A stretch of 33,972 nucleotides of DNA from CAYJAY01 sp964368445 (GTDB taxonomy: Bacteria > Bacillota > Clostridia > Oscillospirales > Ruminococcaceae). Shown here one piece after another: positions 7,684 to 15,388 of this stretch. The stretch is from assembly GCA_964368445.1 (NCBI GenBank), contig CAYJAY010000027.1, positions 1-33,972 on the forward strand. The letters are read 5' to 3'. Made by a program: the position numbers and the translations under genes. A model generated the notes under the pieces. The model saw only the letters and a program-made list of their open reading frames with translations, made no database searches and had not been told where the DNA came from. The first letter of the stretch is position 1. The number at the start of each line of letters is the position of its first letter.

Positions 7684-9123
7684 ATGAAAATAGCAATAGG
7701 TATGTTTTATCATGAGGCAAATTCATTTAATCCATACTTAATTCAAAAGGAGGATTTTACCTTTGCGGAAGGCGATGAAGTTCTTAAAAGAATGTATGCC
7801 ACCGAGATTTTCGAACAAGAAAATGCCGAGATAGTTCCTTTGATTTATGCAGTGGCTATGCCAAACGGAGTTGCAAGCAGAGATGCGTTTGAATTTTACG
7901 CAAATAAGATAACAGATATTATCGAACAAAACAAAGATTTAGACGGAATTTTTCTTCATCTTCATGGAAGTATGGAGGTTGACGGTTTAGGCTCCGGCGA
8001 ACTTGAACTTGTGAAGAGAATAAGATCTATTTTGGGAGAAAAGGTTAAGATTGGAGTTGGTCTAGACGCCCATGCAAACACCTCGACAGAATTTTGCAAA
8101 TACATAAATGCTGTCAGAAATTACAGAACTGTTCCGCATTGTGACCAAAAAGAGATGGAACAGACGGTGTCAAGGCATATAATTAAATGTATTAAAGAGG
8201 ACATGAAAACGACGCCGTTTTTTGTGCGCCTTCCATATGCAATACACCCAGAGAAAGCTCTTGGTGCTACATGGCCGCTAAATGAAATCTTTGCAAAGTT
8301 AAATGAGTTGGAAAAAAAGCCGGAAATTGCTTTTGCAACGCTCGGAATTGGTGCGATTTGGATCGATTCACCGACGCTTGCAAGTAACGTAGCAGTTACG
8401 CCAAGCAAAGATGAATATAGCGCGTTTGCCAAGCAAACTGCTATTGAACTAGCTGAGTTTGTGATGGGGTTCAAAGACAGTTTCGAATTTGAACAACTTC
8501 CGCTTCTTCCAAAGGACGCAAGAAGATATTCTTTAGAGTTGGACGTAAAGCCGGTGTTTGTGTCTGATTCGGGGGATAACACAACAGGTGGTGGAGTTGG
8601 CGACCACACAGTTTTACTTAGAGAGTATCTTTTGCATTGCAAAGATTACAGAAATAAAAAGGTGCTAATAGCAGGAATTTATGATGCGAAAGCTGTAAGC
8701 GAGTGTTTGGATTTTAACGAGGGCGATGATATTACCGTTAATGTAGGGAAAAACACTACAGAAGATAACAAGCAAATAACTCTAAAAGGGAAACTTAAGA
8801 AAAAAGGTATGCTAAGGGGATATCTAGGTTGTGAAAACGTTAATGTTGGACAGGCGGTCACTATCGAAGTTGGCGCTGTTGATGTAACGTTAATCGACCG
8901 ACCGGGTTCTTTTATAAGCTTAGAACATTTTGATGTTGCGAATTTGAATGTAAGCGAGTATGATGTGATTGTAGTCAAGCAAGGATACTTGTTTGTTCCG
9001 CTGAGAGCTGTTTCGAAGTTTTCCATCTTGGCGTTGACTCCGGGAGCAACTCACCAGATTATTGAATCGCTTAAGTATTATAAAATAGTCCCTCCGGTAT
9101 ATCCGTTATCGCTTAGTACGTAA
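7684..9123 (+). CDS. M81-family (MlrC-like) metallohydrolase
   Basis: ATG 7684 follows AGGTG at a good distance, 18 bases after the permease stop, so the gene is the fourth of the importer operon. The 479-residue protein has the family start MKIAIGMFYHEANSFNP and the histidine and aspartate motifs HLHGSM and GLDAHAN. It also has the C-terminal family hallmark DSGDNTTGGGVGDHT. Named members (MlrC) open linearised microcystin peptides, but most relatives are uncharacterised hydrolases sitting next to ABC importers. Here the partner is a sugar-type importer, so amide or lactam cleavage of an imported sugar conjugate is one possibility. No signal peptide is visible, so it acts in the cytoplasm after uptake. 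The bidirectional terminator at 9181 ends the transcript. Confidence 0.82.
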   Translation: MKIAIGMFYHEANSFNPYLIQKEDFTFAEGDEVLKRMYATEIFEQENAEIVPLIYAVAMPNGVASRDAFEFYANKITDIIEQNKDLDGIFLHLHGSMEVDGLGSGELELVKRIRSILGEKVKIGVGLDAHANTSTEFCKYINAVRNYRTVPHCDQKEMEQTVSRHIIKCIKEDMKTTPFFVRLPYAIHPEKALGATWPLNEIFAKLNELEKKPEIAFATLGIGAIWIDSPTLASNVAVTPSKDEYSAFAKQTAIELAEFVMGFKDSFEFEQLPLLPKDARRYSLELDVKPVFVSDSGDNTTGGGVGDHTVLLREYLLHCKDYRNKKVLIAGIYDAKAVSECLDFNEGDDITVNVGKNTTEDNKQITLKGKLKKKGMLRGYLGCENVNVGQAVTIEVGAVDVTLIDRPGSFISLEHFDVANLNVSEYDVIVVKQGYLFVPLRAVSKFSILALTPGATHQIIESLKYYKIVPPVYPLSLST

Positions 9124-9180
9124 TGGCAATCGACGTTTGGGTGATAAGATAAAATTTATTTAAAATTTTTTTCAAAATAA

Positions 9181-9214
9181 AAAGGTAGTTTGACTTGTTC
9201 AAACCACCTTTTTT
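9181..9214. terminator. bidirectional intrinsic terminator
   Basis: AAAGGTAGTTTGA (9181-9193) pairs with 9199-9211 with one mismatch, followed by six T on the plus strand and mirrored by an A-run before the stem. It separates the convergent M81 and ROK genes. Confidence 0.85.
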
Positions 9215-9226
9215 ATAGAAAATCAA

Positions 9227-10420
9227 CTATTCATCATCAAACTGTTGAATCATCATGTCTATGTAATTGTTAATAGCGACATATGCAGCGCCAAGAATCG
9301 CATTGTTTTCTTGTATTCTGGGTTTTATTACAACAGCGGAATAGAGGTTGTCATGCATGAGATTTTTAAGCTTTTCGTAAACCATCTCATAAACCTCAGG
9401 ATATCTTGCAACGATAAATCCACCAATTAAAATGTACTTTGTGTTGTAGGTATAAATCATATTACTAACAAGATTAGAGAGGTTTAAAACAAAATCATTT
9501 ATAACTTGTATAGCCCATTCGTTATTTTGTTTAAATGCTTTAAAAATCTCATCAAAACTTTCAACATTGTTGTTAATGAGGTTGCTTTGTTCAACAATTC
9601 CGCGTTCGGTTAAACAAGTAGCAAGACACCCACGCCGACCACAGACGCACACTCTGCCATTTGGGTCGATAATTGTATGACCGATTTCTCCCGCGGCATT
9701 ATTTACTCCTCGCACAATATTTCCGTTATACATAACCGAAGCGCCAACACCCTCTCCGACAACGATATACAAAACGTCCGATTGTCGCATAGATTCCGAT
9801 TGGAACGTTGAGCCGATTAAAGACATTTTTGTATCATTATCAACAAAAATGGGAAGCGAGAAGGATTTTTGGGCAATCTGTTTTATGTTGAAATTCTTCC
9901 ATCCCATCTGTGGGGCAAAATAAACCTCTCCTGTTAAATGGTTAACATTTCCGACACAAGCAATTCCTACCGCTCTTAATTTGTTTGATATCGAAGTCTT
10001 GTCTTTGATCATTTCATCATATAACATTTTTGAAATATCAATTATTTCTTCGGGCGAGTAGCTTTTTCGATCTAAATCAAGATGCTTTTCGGCAACTATT
10101 GATCCATTAACGCTCATTATACAGGCTCGAACAATGTTGCTGTAAATTCCGATTCCAAGACTATATATGCTGTCATTAGTGATTCGAAGCCGTGTTCCGT
10201 TTCTTCCAACACCGGTTGAAAAAGTTTCGGCTGTTTCAACAATTTTCATTTTAATAAGGGTAGAGGTAATTCGGGTTATACTCGTCGGACTCATTTTGGT
10301 ATTTTTAGAAATATCGGCTCTTGATATCGGCTCGGAATGAGAATCTCTTATTATATCAAGAACAAGTCTGCAATTGTGATATTTTAAAGATTGTTGGTTT
10401 TGGACGTGAAACTTTTTCAT
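9227..10420 (-). CDS. ROK-family transcriptional repressor (NagC/XylR type)
   Basis: The start ATG (10418-10420) follows GAGGGG. Residues 1-75 form a winged helix-turn-helix (SRADISKNTKMSPTSITRIT), and the rest is a ROK sugar-sensing domain. The sugar-binding and metal motif is intact: GEIGH ending at His248, then Cys258, Cys260 and Cys265 in CVCGRRGC. The 397-residue length matches ROK repressors rather than the shorter ROK kinases, which lack the DNA-binding part. It lies inside the importer locus and diverges from the M24-like gene, so it probably senses the imported compound and represses both halves. Its own promoter overlaps an imperfect palindrome at 10474-10486, which suggests autoregulation. 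Confidence 0.9.
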   Translation of the reverse strand: MKKFHVQNQQSLKYHNCRLVLDIIRDSHSEPISRADISKNTKMSPTSITRITSTLIKMKIVETAETFSTGVGRNGTRLRITNDSIYSLGIGIYSNIVRACIMSVNGSIVAEKHLDLDRKSYSPEEIIDISKMLYDEMIKDKTSISNKLRAVGIACVGNVNHLTGEVYFAPQMGWKNFNIKQIAQKSFSLPIFVDNDTKMSLIGSTFQSESMRQSDVLYIVVGEGVGASVMYNGNIVRGVNNAAGEIGHTIIDPNGRVCVCGRRGCLATCLTERGIVEQSNLINNNVESFDEIFKAFKQNNEWAIQVINDFVLNLSNLVSNMIYTYNTKYILIGGFIVARYPEVYEMVYEKLKNLMHDNLYSAVVIKPRIQENNAILGAAYVAINNYIDMMIQQFDDE

Positions 10421-10441
10421 GCCATACCCCTCTATAATTTA

Positions 10442-10471
10442 TTGATTTATGATAGTATAATAATATACAAT
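10442..10471 (+). promoter_or_regulatory. probable sigma-A promoter of the M24-like/oxidoreductase genes
   Basis: TTGATT (10442-10447) and TACAAT (10466-10471) with an 18-base spacer face the gene at 10518. The site overlaps the divergent ROK promoter, so a single bound repressor could block both. Confidence 0.45.
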
Positions 10472-10485
10472 AAGTTAAATTTCAA
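10457..10485 (-). promoter_or_regulatory. probable sigma-A promoter of the ROK repressor gene
   Basis: Read on the minus strand, TTGAAA (10480-10485) and TATTAT (10457-10462) are separated by 17 bases, 37 bases before the ROK start codon. Confidence 0.55.
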
Positions 10486-10486
10486 C
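10474..10486. promoter_or_regulatory. imperfect palindrome over the ROK -35 box, candidate operator
   Basis: GTTAAATTTCAAC is symmetric about its central T except for one pair. It shares a TGAAAT-type half with the perfect palindrome at 3817-3836, which would fit one regulator binding both, but the resemblance is short. Confidence 0.3.
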
Positions 10487-10517
10487 ACTTATATTGTTAA
10501 TAATTAAGGAGAAAAAA

Positions 10518-11912
10518 ATGAAAAACGTAATTACAAAAACTTTAACACAATTTCCAAACGGCATGAAACCCGCAGACACTAGCGAGCTTGTAAATATAAC
10601 GGGTGAAGACTACAGAAAAAGAATCAACAAAGCGCTTGAACTCGCCAAAAATAAGTATACACACCTGTTCATTTATGCAGATAGAGAACATTTTTGGAAT
10701 ATGGAATTTTTCACAGGATATGACCCTCGTTTTGAAGAGGCGGTATTGATTTTACAACAAAATAAAAAGCCGGCTTTAGTTGTTGGAAACGAAGGGGTTG
10801 GCTACGCGGCCAAGATACCTTTTGAATTTGATATGTATGTTTTGCCTACCTTTAGTTTGCCGGGACAACCAAGAGATAAAAATGCAAAGCTTTCAAATAT
10901 GCTGACCGAAATAGGATTGGCTTCAACTTCAAAGGTTGGGGTAATCGGATTTAAAGGATTTTCAACTGAAGATTATGAAAACTATAAAAATGTTTTTGAT
11001 CTTCCAAGTTTTATTATGGATGAATTAACAGCTGTTGTTCCAAGAGAAAACCTCGAGAATGCAGTCGATTTAATGATAAATAACGATGATGGTCTTCGTT
11101 GTTTCCTTGACGTTAAAGAATTAATTTTATCTGAATATGCGTCGACAAACGCAACGTACAACACATACAATGTAATCTCTCAATTAAAAGAAGGAATTAG
11201 CGAGATAGAAGCTGCAAGCAATCTAAACATAGGCGGCGAGCCTACCAATGTACATCCAAACGTTAATTTTGGGGAAAATATGTACTATGGACTGGCAAGC
11301 CCAACGTTTGACAAAAAGCTAAAACGAGGACAGCTTGCGGGAGTTGGGATGGCGTATAGACGTTCGTTGTCACACAAAGTTTCGTTTTTTGTTGAAAATC
11401 AAGACGAGCTGTCGCCCGACCAGATACAACTTATGAATACATATTATTTGGCGCTTGACGCATGGTATTGTTCGCTTAAAATCGGCGCGAAAGGTAAAGA
11501 TGTTTACAACTCAGTTCTAGACGTGGTTAAAGACTTTAAGGAAGTTGGAATAGGACTTAACCCGGGACATTTAATTCATACAGACGAGTGGACAAATTCT
11601 CCGTTTACTGCCGATTGTGAATCGACGTTAAAGTCGGGAATGATGATACAATGTGACTTCACGTCGTCGGTTCAACAAAAGAATTTTCAAATGCATGCGG
11701 AGGACGGCGTTATTATAGCGGATCAAGAAACACAAGCGCAGATACAAAAAATAGCACCAAAGGCATATCAAAGAATGATAAACAGGCGTGAATTTATGCG
11801 AAAAGAGCTTGGCATATGCGTTGATGATTGCGTATTGCCAACCGGAGATATGCCGGCGGTTCTTTGGCCGCACTTGATGGATCTTACAACCGTATTAGCT
11901 ATAGAAAACTAA
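10518..11912 (+). CDS. M24-fold (creatinase/Xaa-Pro peptidase-like) protein lacking the usual metal-ligand signatures
   Basis: The start is ATG 10518 after AAGGAG; an in-frame ATT upstream is ignored. The N-terminal half (FIYADREHFWNMEFFTGYDP) resembles the creatinase/aminopeptidase P N-domain, and the C-terminal half resembles the pita-bread M24 domain. In active M24 peptidases five residues (Asp, Asp, His, Glu, Glu) hold two metals. Here the expected DxG...D segment is replaced by GVGMAYRRSLSHKVSFF. The His region is GHLIHTDEW, the first Glu motif reads MMIQCDF, and only AEDGVII looks conserved. A metal-free hydrolase, as creatinase is, or a binding protein is therefore likelier than a peptidase. 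The 464-residue gene opens the second operon of the importer locus and is 12 bases from the oxidoreductase gene. Confidence 0.7.
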   Translation: MKNVITKTLTQFPNGMKPADTSELVNITGEDYRKRINKALELAKNKYTHLFIYADREHFWNMEFFTGYDPRFEEAVLILQQNKKPALVVGNEGVGYAAKIPFEFDMYVLPTFSLPGQPRDKNAKLSNMLTEIGLASTSKVGVIGFKGFSTEDYENYKNVFDLPSFIMDELTAVVPRENLENAVDLMINNDDGLRCFLDVKELILSEYASTNATYNTYNVISQLKEGISEIEAASNLNIGGEPTNVHPNVNFGENMYYGLASPTFDKKLKRGQLAGVGMAYRRSLSHKVSFFVENQDELSPDQIQLMNTYYLALDAWYCSLKIGAKGKDVYNSVLDVVKDFKEVGIGLNPGHLIHTDEWTNSPFTADCESTLKSGMMIQCDFTSSVQQKNFQMHAEDGVIIADQETQAQIQKIAPKAYQRMINRREFMRKELGICVDDCVLPTGDMPAVLWPHLMDLTTVLAIEN

Positions 11913-11924
11913 GGAGGCTTTTAA

Positions 11925-12899
11925 ATGTTATCCATTTCAATAATTACAGCAGGAAATATAGCGAAGTTTATGGCGACAGCTCTTTCAAACATGAAGGGCG
12001 AAATTAAATGCAGGGCAGTTGCAGCAAGGGATATAGAAAAAGCGAAAGAATTTGCCAAGGAATTTAACTTTGAAAAGGCTTACGGAAGCTATCAACAGCT
12101 AGTTGAAGACGATGAAACGGATATAGTTTATATAGGCTCTCCACACTCACATCATTATGAACACATTAAGTTAGCGTTAAATGCCGGAAAACACGTTATT
12201 TGTGAAAAGACATTTACCGTTAATGCTGTTCAAGCAAAAGAGGTAATCGAACTTGCGCGATCAAAAAATCTATTTCTTATGGAGGCTGTGTGGACGCGAT
12301 TTCTTCCCGCTGTAATAAAAGCCAAAGAGGTTGTTGATTCAGGAAGGATAGGAACACCAAAAGTTTTGGTCTGTAGCTTTGCTCAAACGATTGATCATCT
12401 GCCAAGGCTTGTAGATCCGAACCTTGCCGGCGGGGCTCTCCTTGATTTAGGTATCTACCCGTTAACGCTAGCGTCGATATATTTTAATGATGCGGAAATA
12501 ACCGACACACAAAGTTGGGCATATATAAAAAATGGCGTTGACTACCAAAGTAGCTACAATTTGACGTATAGCGACGGAAAAACGGCGGTGTTGCATAGCG
12601 GAATTGATAGCGAAAGCAATAATGTGGCGTTTATTGGTGGGGATAACGGCTATATCATCATTAAAAATTGTTGGGCTCCCGATAGTTTTTCGGTCTATAA
12701 AGATAGGTTTAGCGAGCCGGAAGTGTTTGATATGCCTTTTGAAATCAACGGGTTTGAATATCAAGTTAGGGCGGCAATTAAGGCTATTGAAGAGGGCAAA
12801 ACACAAACAGATGAAATGCCGTTGGATACCACGTTGTCAATGATTCGAAGAATGGATGGAATGAGGGACGCTTGGGGATTGAAGTATCCATTTGAGTAA
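11925..12899 (+). CDS. Gfo/Idh/MocA-family NAD(P)-dependent oxidoreductase
   Basis: ATG 11925 follows a near-perfect AAGGAGG. The N-terminal Rossmann motif is ITAGNIA (residues 7-13), a slightly unusual form of GxGxIA. CEKT (Glu94-Lys95) stands where the family has EKP, so the catalytic lysine is kept and the proline is replaced. LLDLGIYPL is the conserved segment of the C-terminal domain. Members oxidise or reduce sugars, inositols and related polyols; at 324 residues this one has the usual length. It is co-transcribed with the M24-like gene and followed by a strong terminator. Together with the importer and ROK regulator this points to catabolism of a sugar-like compound; the substrate is not readable. 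Confidence 0.88.
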   Translation: MLSISIITAGNIAKFMATALSNMKGEIKCRAVAARDIEKAKEFAKEFNFEKAYGSYQQLVEDDETDIVYIGSPHSHHYEHIKLALNAGKHVICEKTFTVNAVQAKEVIELARSKNLFLMEAVWTRFLPAVIKAKEVVDSGRIGTPKVLVCSFAQTIDHLPRLVDPNLAGGALLDLGIYPLTLASIYFNDAEITDTQSWAYIKNGVDYQSSYNLTYSDGKTAVLHSGIDSESNNVAFIGGDNGYIIIKNCWAPDSFSVYKDRFSEPEVFDMPFEINGFEYQVRAAIKAIEEGKTQTDEMPLDTTLSMIRRMDGMRDAWGLKYPFE

Positions 12900-12902
12900 T
12901 AC

Positions 12903-12944
12903 AAAGCTCGCCGTTTAAAAATAAATTTAAAACGGCGAGCTTTT
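12903..12944 (+). terminator. intrinsic terminator after the oxidoreductase gene
   Basis: AAAGCTCGCCGTTT (12903-12916) pairs perfectly with 12930-12943 over 14 bp, followed by a short T-run. The SDR gene downstream must rely on read-through or an unseen promoter. Confidence 0.85.
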
Positions 12945-13005
12945 CGTTAAAGTTATTTAAAAGGCCTAAAAAGAGATTGCTTTTATTGAAAGGACGGTAA
13001 TACAA

Positions 13006-14040
13006 ATGAAGGTTTTGTTGATTGGTGGAACCGGCTGCATAAGTTTTGAACTAACGCTTCTTTTAGCAAACCAGCAGGGAATAGAGTTGTATGTCTTAAA
13101 CAGGGGAAACAATAACACTAACATACCGGAAAATGCAAATGTATTGGTTGGTGATTTTTGTGACAGATTGGCTATGGAAAAAATGTTTGACGGGATGACT
13201 TTTGATGTTGTTGCGGATTTTATATCGTACAGCTTGAACGACGTTCAAAGAGCGTTTGATATTTTCAAAGGGAAGGTTAAACAATATATTTTTATAAGTA
13301 CAGTAATGACATATCATAAGCCGAGTATACAGCCTGTTATTAATGAGGGGCTTTCACAAAAAAATCCGTATTCTAAATATGCCCAAGATAAAATTAAATG
13401 CGAACAGTTTTTATTTGATAGATATAGGGAAGATAATTTTCCGATAACGATTGTAAGACCAAGCCATACCTATGACAAAAGATATCCTATCGCTGATAAC
13501 TTTACCGTAATCGAAAGAATGTTATCTAAAAAGCCGATAATAATTCAAGGAGACGGAACAACCTATTGGACAATAACGCATAGCAGAGACTTTGCAAAAG
13601 CTTTTTTTGGCATCATGGGAAACGTTAAAGCTATTGGACAAGCCATGCATATAACATCTGACGAGGTTTTAACTTGGAACCAAATATATGAAACTATGGC
13701 AGATGTTATGGGTGTTGAATTGAACTGTGTTCATGTGTCGACAGATTTTTTGGTTAAAAGCGGTATGCCGGAAAAATTAAAACATCTTTATCATGGTGAT
13801 AAGTCGAACAATGTATTGCTCGATAACAGTAAAATAAAGGCGCTAGTTCCATCGTTTTGTGCCAAGATATCTTTTGCGCAAGGCTTTAAAGAAGTTTATA
13901 ATTATTACTTGCAAAACAAAGATTATATCAAGATTGATGAATATTATGATAACTGGTGTGACACTGTGGTTAAAGTTCTAGACAAAGCGGCTAGCGAAGT
14001 TGAAAGAAGCGTTCAAAGCAATAATTTTGTTAATGAATAA
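13006..14040 (+). CDS. extended short-chain dehydrogenase / NAD-dependent epimerase family protein
   Basis: ATG 13006 follows AAAGGACGG. The NAD-binding motif GGTGCIS (residues 7-13) opens the protein, GDFCD marks the adenine-binding aspartate region, and the active-site pair YAQDK places Tyr125 and Lys129. Its 344 residues fit the extended SDR class of sugar-nucleotide epimerases, dehydratases and reductases. IVRPSHTYD after the active site is typical of the substrate side. It lies downstream of the terminator at 12903 with the same orientation and similar A+T-rich coding, so I count it as the last gene of the sugar locus. Its substrate may be the same compound or a nucleotide sugar. No clear own promoter is visible. 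Confidence 0.82.
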   Translation: MKVLLIGGTGCISFELTLLLANQQGIELYVLNRGNNNTNIPENANVLVGDFCDRLAMEKMFDGMTFDVVADFISYSLNDVQRAFDIFKGKVKQYIFISTVMTYHKPSIQPVINEGLSQKNPYSKYAQDKIKCEQFLFDRYREDNFPITIVRPSHTYDKRYPIADNFTVIERMLSKKPIIIQGDGTTYWTITHSRDFAKAFFGIMGNVKAIGQAMHITSDEVLTWNQIYETMADVMGVELNCVHVSTDFLVKSGMPEKLKHLYHGDKSNNVLLDNSKIKALVPSFCAKISFAQGFKEVYNYYLQNKDYIKIDEYYDNWCDTVVKVLDKAASEVERSVQSNNFVNE

Positions 14041-14175
14041 AGACGTTTTTATTGAGAATGTTTTAAATGCGGGCGTTTATTATACTAATAATCAAAATTG
14101 TTAAACATAGTATTGTGTGTCGGTTGTTTGAATTTTGAATTGGTTTGACTATAAACGTAGCATTATGTAACACAC

Positions 14176-14212
14176 AAGACCGCAGCTATCAAAGCGATAG
14201 CTGCGGTCTTTA
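14176..14212 (+). terminator. intrinsic terminator after the SDR gene
   Basis: AAGACCGCAGCTATC (14176-14190) pairs perfectly with 14196-14210 over 15 bp with a 5-base loop; the T-tract is weak. It may also stop the convergent gene at 14244-14624. I see nothing else firm in 14041-14175. Confidence 0.75.
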
Positions 14213-14243
14213 TGTTCAAGTTAAACGTTGTAACAACAATGAA

Positions 14244-14624
14244 TTATAACCCCATGTTTTGCAGTTGATCTGCTATAGTGTCGACACATTTTTTGTATTC
14301 CTTAACGTTTTTACCAAGTTGGTTTATAACAAAAACCCAGTTATCTGTTACGACATCGATTACAGTGTTTATAATGAGGTTGTCAAGCCCAACTTCGGGC
14401 AAAATCATAACTCGATAAGCGTTGATTTTGTCCCCCATTTTTGCGGGGTTGATAACCATTTGGGTGTCCTTATTGATGGGTGCAAAAACAATTAGTTTTG
14501 CGGCGCCATGCTTTGCAAGGATAGGCTTGCCCAATGGGAACTGAACATCTTTAATCGCCTCGTAAAGCTCTTCCATTGTGTAGTCGTTTTTAAAGGTTAC
14601 CTTCTTCATATTCAAAAATGCCAT
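14244..14624 (-). CDS. small conserved-looking protein of unknown function
   Basis: I place the start at the ATG at 14622-14624, where GGAGG stands 7 bases upstream. The open frame extends to 14702, but that extension crosses the promoter and has no ribosome binding site. The 126-residue product begins MAFLNMKKVTFKNDYTMEE and is soluble, without signal peptide or membrane helix. It alternates short beta-like and helical stretches (LYEAIKDVQF, KLIVFAPINK, LIINTVIDVV). It has its own consensus promoter and is therefore a real gene. I do not recognise the family; the fold looks like a small alpha/beta domain. It follows the QueD-like gene on the same strand but is separately transcribed. Confidence 0.7.
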   Translation of the reverse strand: MAFLNMKKVTFKNDYTMEELYEAIKDVQFPLGKPILAKHGAAKLIVFAPINKDTQMVINPAKMGDKINAYRVMILPEVGLDNLIINTVIDVVTDNWVFVINQLGKNVKEYKKCVDTIADQLQNMGL

Positions 14625-14664
14625 GTTTTTCCTCCGTGTATTGTTTTTTGTTGAAACTTTAAAC

Positions 14665-14693
14665 ACTATATAGCATTTATAAAGTTGTGTCAA
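14665..14693 (-). promoter_or_regulatory. sigma-A promoter of the small unknown gene
   Basis: On the minus strand, TTGACA (14688-14693) and TATAGT (14665-14670) are 17 bases apart, 40 bases before the ATG at 14624. This supports the shorter start. Confidence 0.75.
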
Positions 14694-14727
14694 TAGCGAC
14701 AAAGTAGAAAACAGGCAGATATGCTAA

Positions 14728-14753
14728 TGAAGCACCCCAAAAAGGGTGCTTCA
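14728..14753 (-). terminator. hairpin after the QueD-like gene, probable terminator
   Basis: TGAAGCACCC (14728-14737) pairs with GGGTGCTTCA (14744-14753), a perfect 10-bp stem with a 6-base loop, 16 bases after the stop of the minus-strand gene. The T-tract is poor, so termination may be partial. Confidence 0.5.
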
Positions 14754-14769
14754 CAAGGCTTAAAATGTT

Positions 14770-15333
14770 TTACTTTTTGTATCCGCATTTTTCGCAGACA
14801 CCGTCTTTGTTAAGCGCTATTCCGCAAAGTGGGCAACGTTCGATGTTGTTTTTTGTATCGAATTCAGCCGAGGCGGCGTTAACACCGCTTGTAAACGTAA
14901 TCTTAGCAATGTTGAGTTTTTCTTTTAAAAGTTCGTAAACGATTTTGATCATGCCTTCAACCGTCATTGTTTCTTTTGTCACGACCAAACGACAATCGGG
15001 ATAAGCCGTAGCGAGCTCTGTTTTGAAAGCTTCGCCTTTCATTTGGTTTTGAGGTGTTCCGTCTTTTATCCCTGTTTGCTCGTAAACTCCGAGGATTGCC
15101 GGAAGAAGAGGATCGTCTTCGCGTAAAATAAGCGAATGGTCAAAGTTTTTGAGTAGCGACCACGCGGTTTTTTGAATTTCATTACATGGGAAAACCATGT
15201 TTACACCGGGGTTGACGCTGTCTTCAACCTCAATCGTTAAAATACCGGTGTGTCCGTGAAGATACTGGGCTTCACCTTTAAAACCATAAAATCTGTGTGC
15301 ATATTGTAAGTCGAATGTTGTAATACTTCTCAT
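14770..15333 (-). CDS. 6-pyruvoyl-tetrahydropterin synthase/QueD-family protein without the catalytic cysteine, with zinc ribbon
   Basis: The ATG at 15331-15333 follows GGAGG. The three zinc histidines of the T-fold enzyme are present: His13 (FDLQYAHRF), His26 and His28 (YLHGH). In QueD the catalytic cysteine stands four residues before HGH; here that position is Ala22, next to Glu21. The conserved NFDHSL and the late AEFD segment remain. After the core, residues about 168-184 form a zinc ribbon (CPLCG then CEKCG), which ordinary QueD lacks, giving 187 residues. Glu-type active sites are known in PTPS-III proteins of folate synthesis, so pterin aldolase-like chemistry is possible. No other queuosine genes (queC, queE, queF) are here. 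It is 55 bases behind the PerR-like gene and probably co-transcribed. Confidence 0.78.
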   Translation of the reverse strand: MRSITTFDLQYAHRFYGFKGEAQYLHGHTGILTIEVEDSVNPGVNMVFPCNEIQKTAWSLLKNFDHSLILREDDPLLPAILGVYEQTGIKDGTPQNQMKGEAFKTELATAYPDCRLVVTKETMTVEGMIKIVYELLKEKLNIAKITFTSGVNAASAEFDTKNNIERCPLCGIALNKDGVCEKCGYKK

Positions 15334-15388
15334 TGGGAACCTCCATATTTTTTATTTAATTCGGGGTTACGCCCCCCGTTAGCGTTGG

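Noticed and set aside
8121..8642. 173-residue frame antisense to the M81 gene
   Set aside because: The M81 gene on the plus strand has all family motifs; the antisense product is Ser-rich without known motifs.
14041..14175. Promoter or small RNA between the SDR gene and its terminator
   Set aside because: Only a poor -35/-10 pair near TTGACT is seen, with no downstream gene or structured RNA to support it.
14625..14702. Longer start for the small unknown protein
   Set aside because: This stretch contains the consensus promoter and has no ribosome binding site, while GGAGG stands before 14624.
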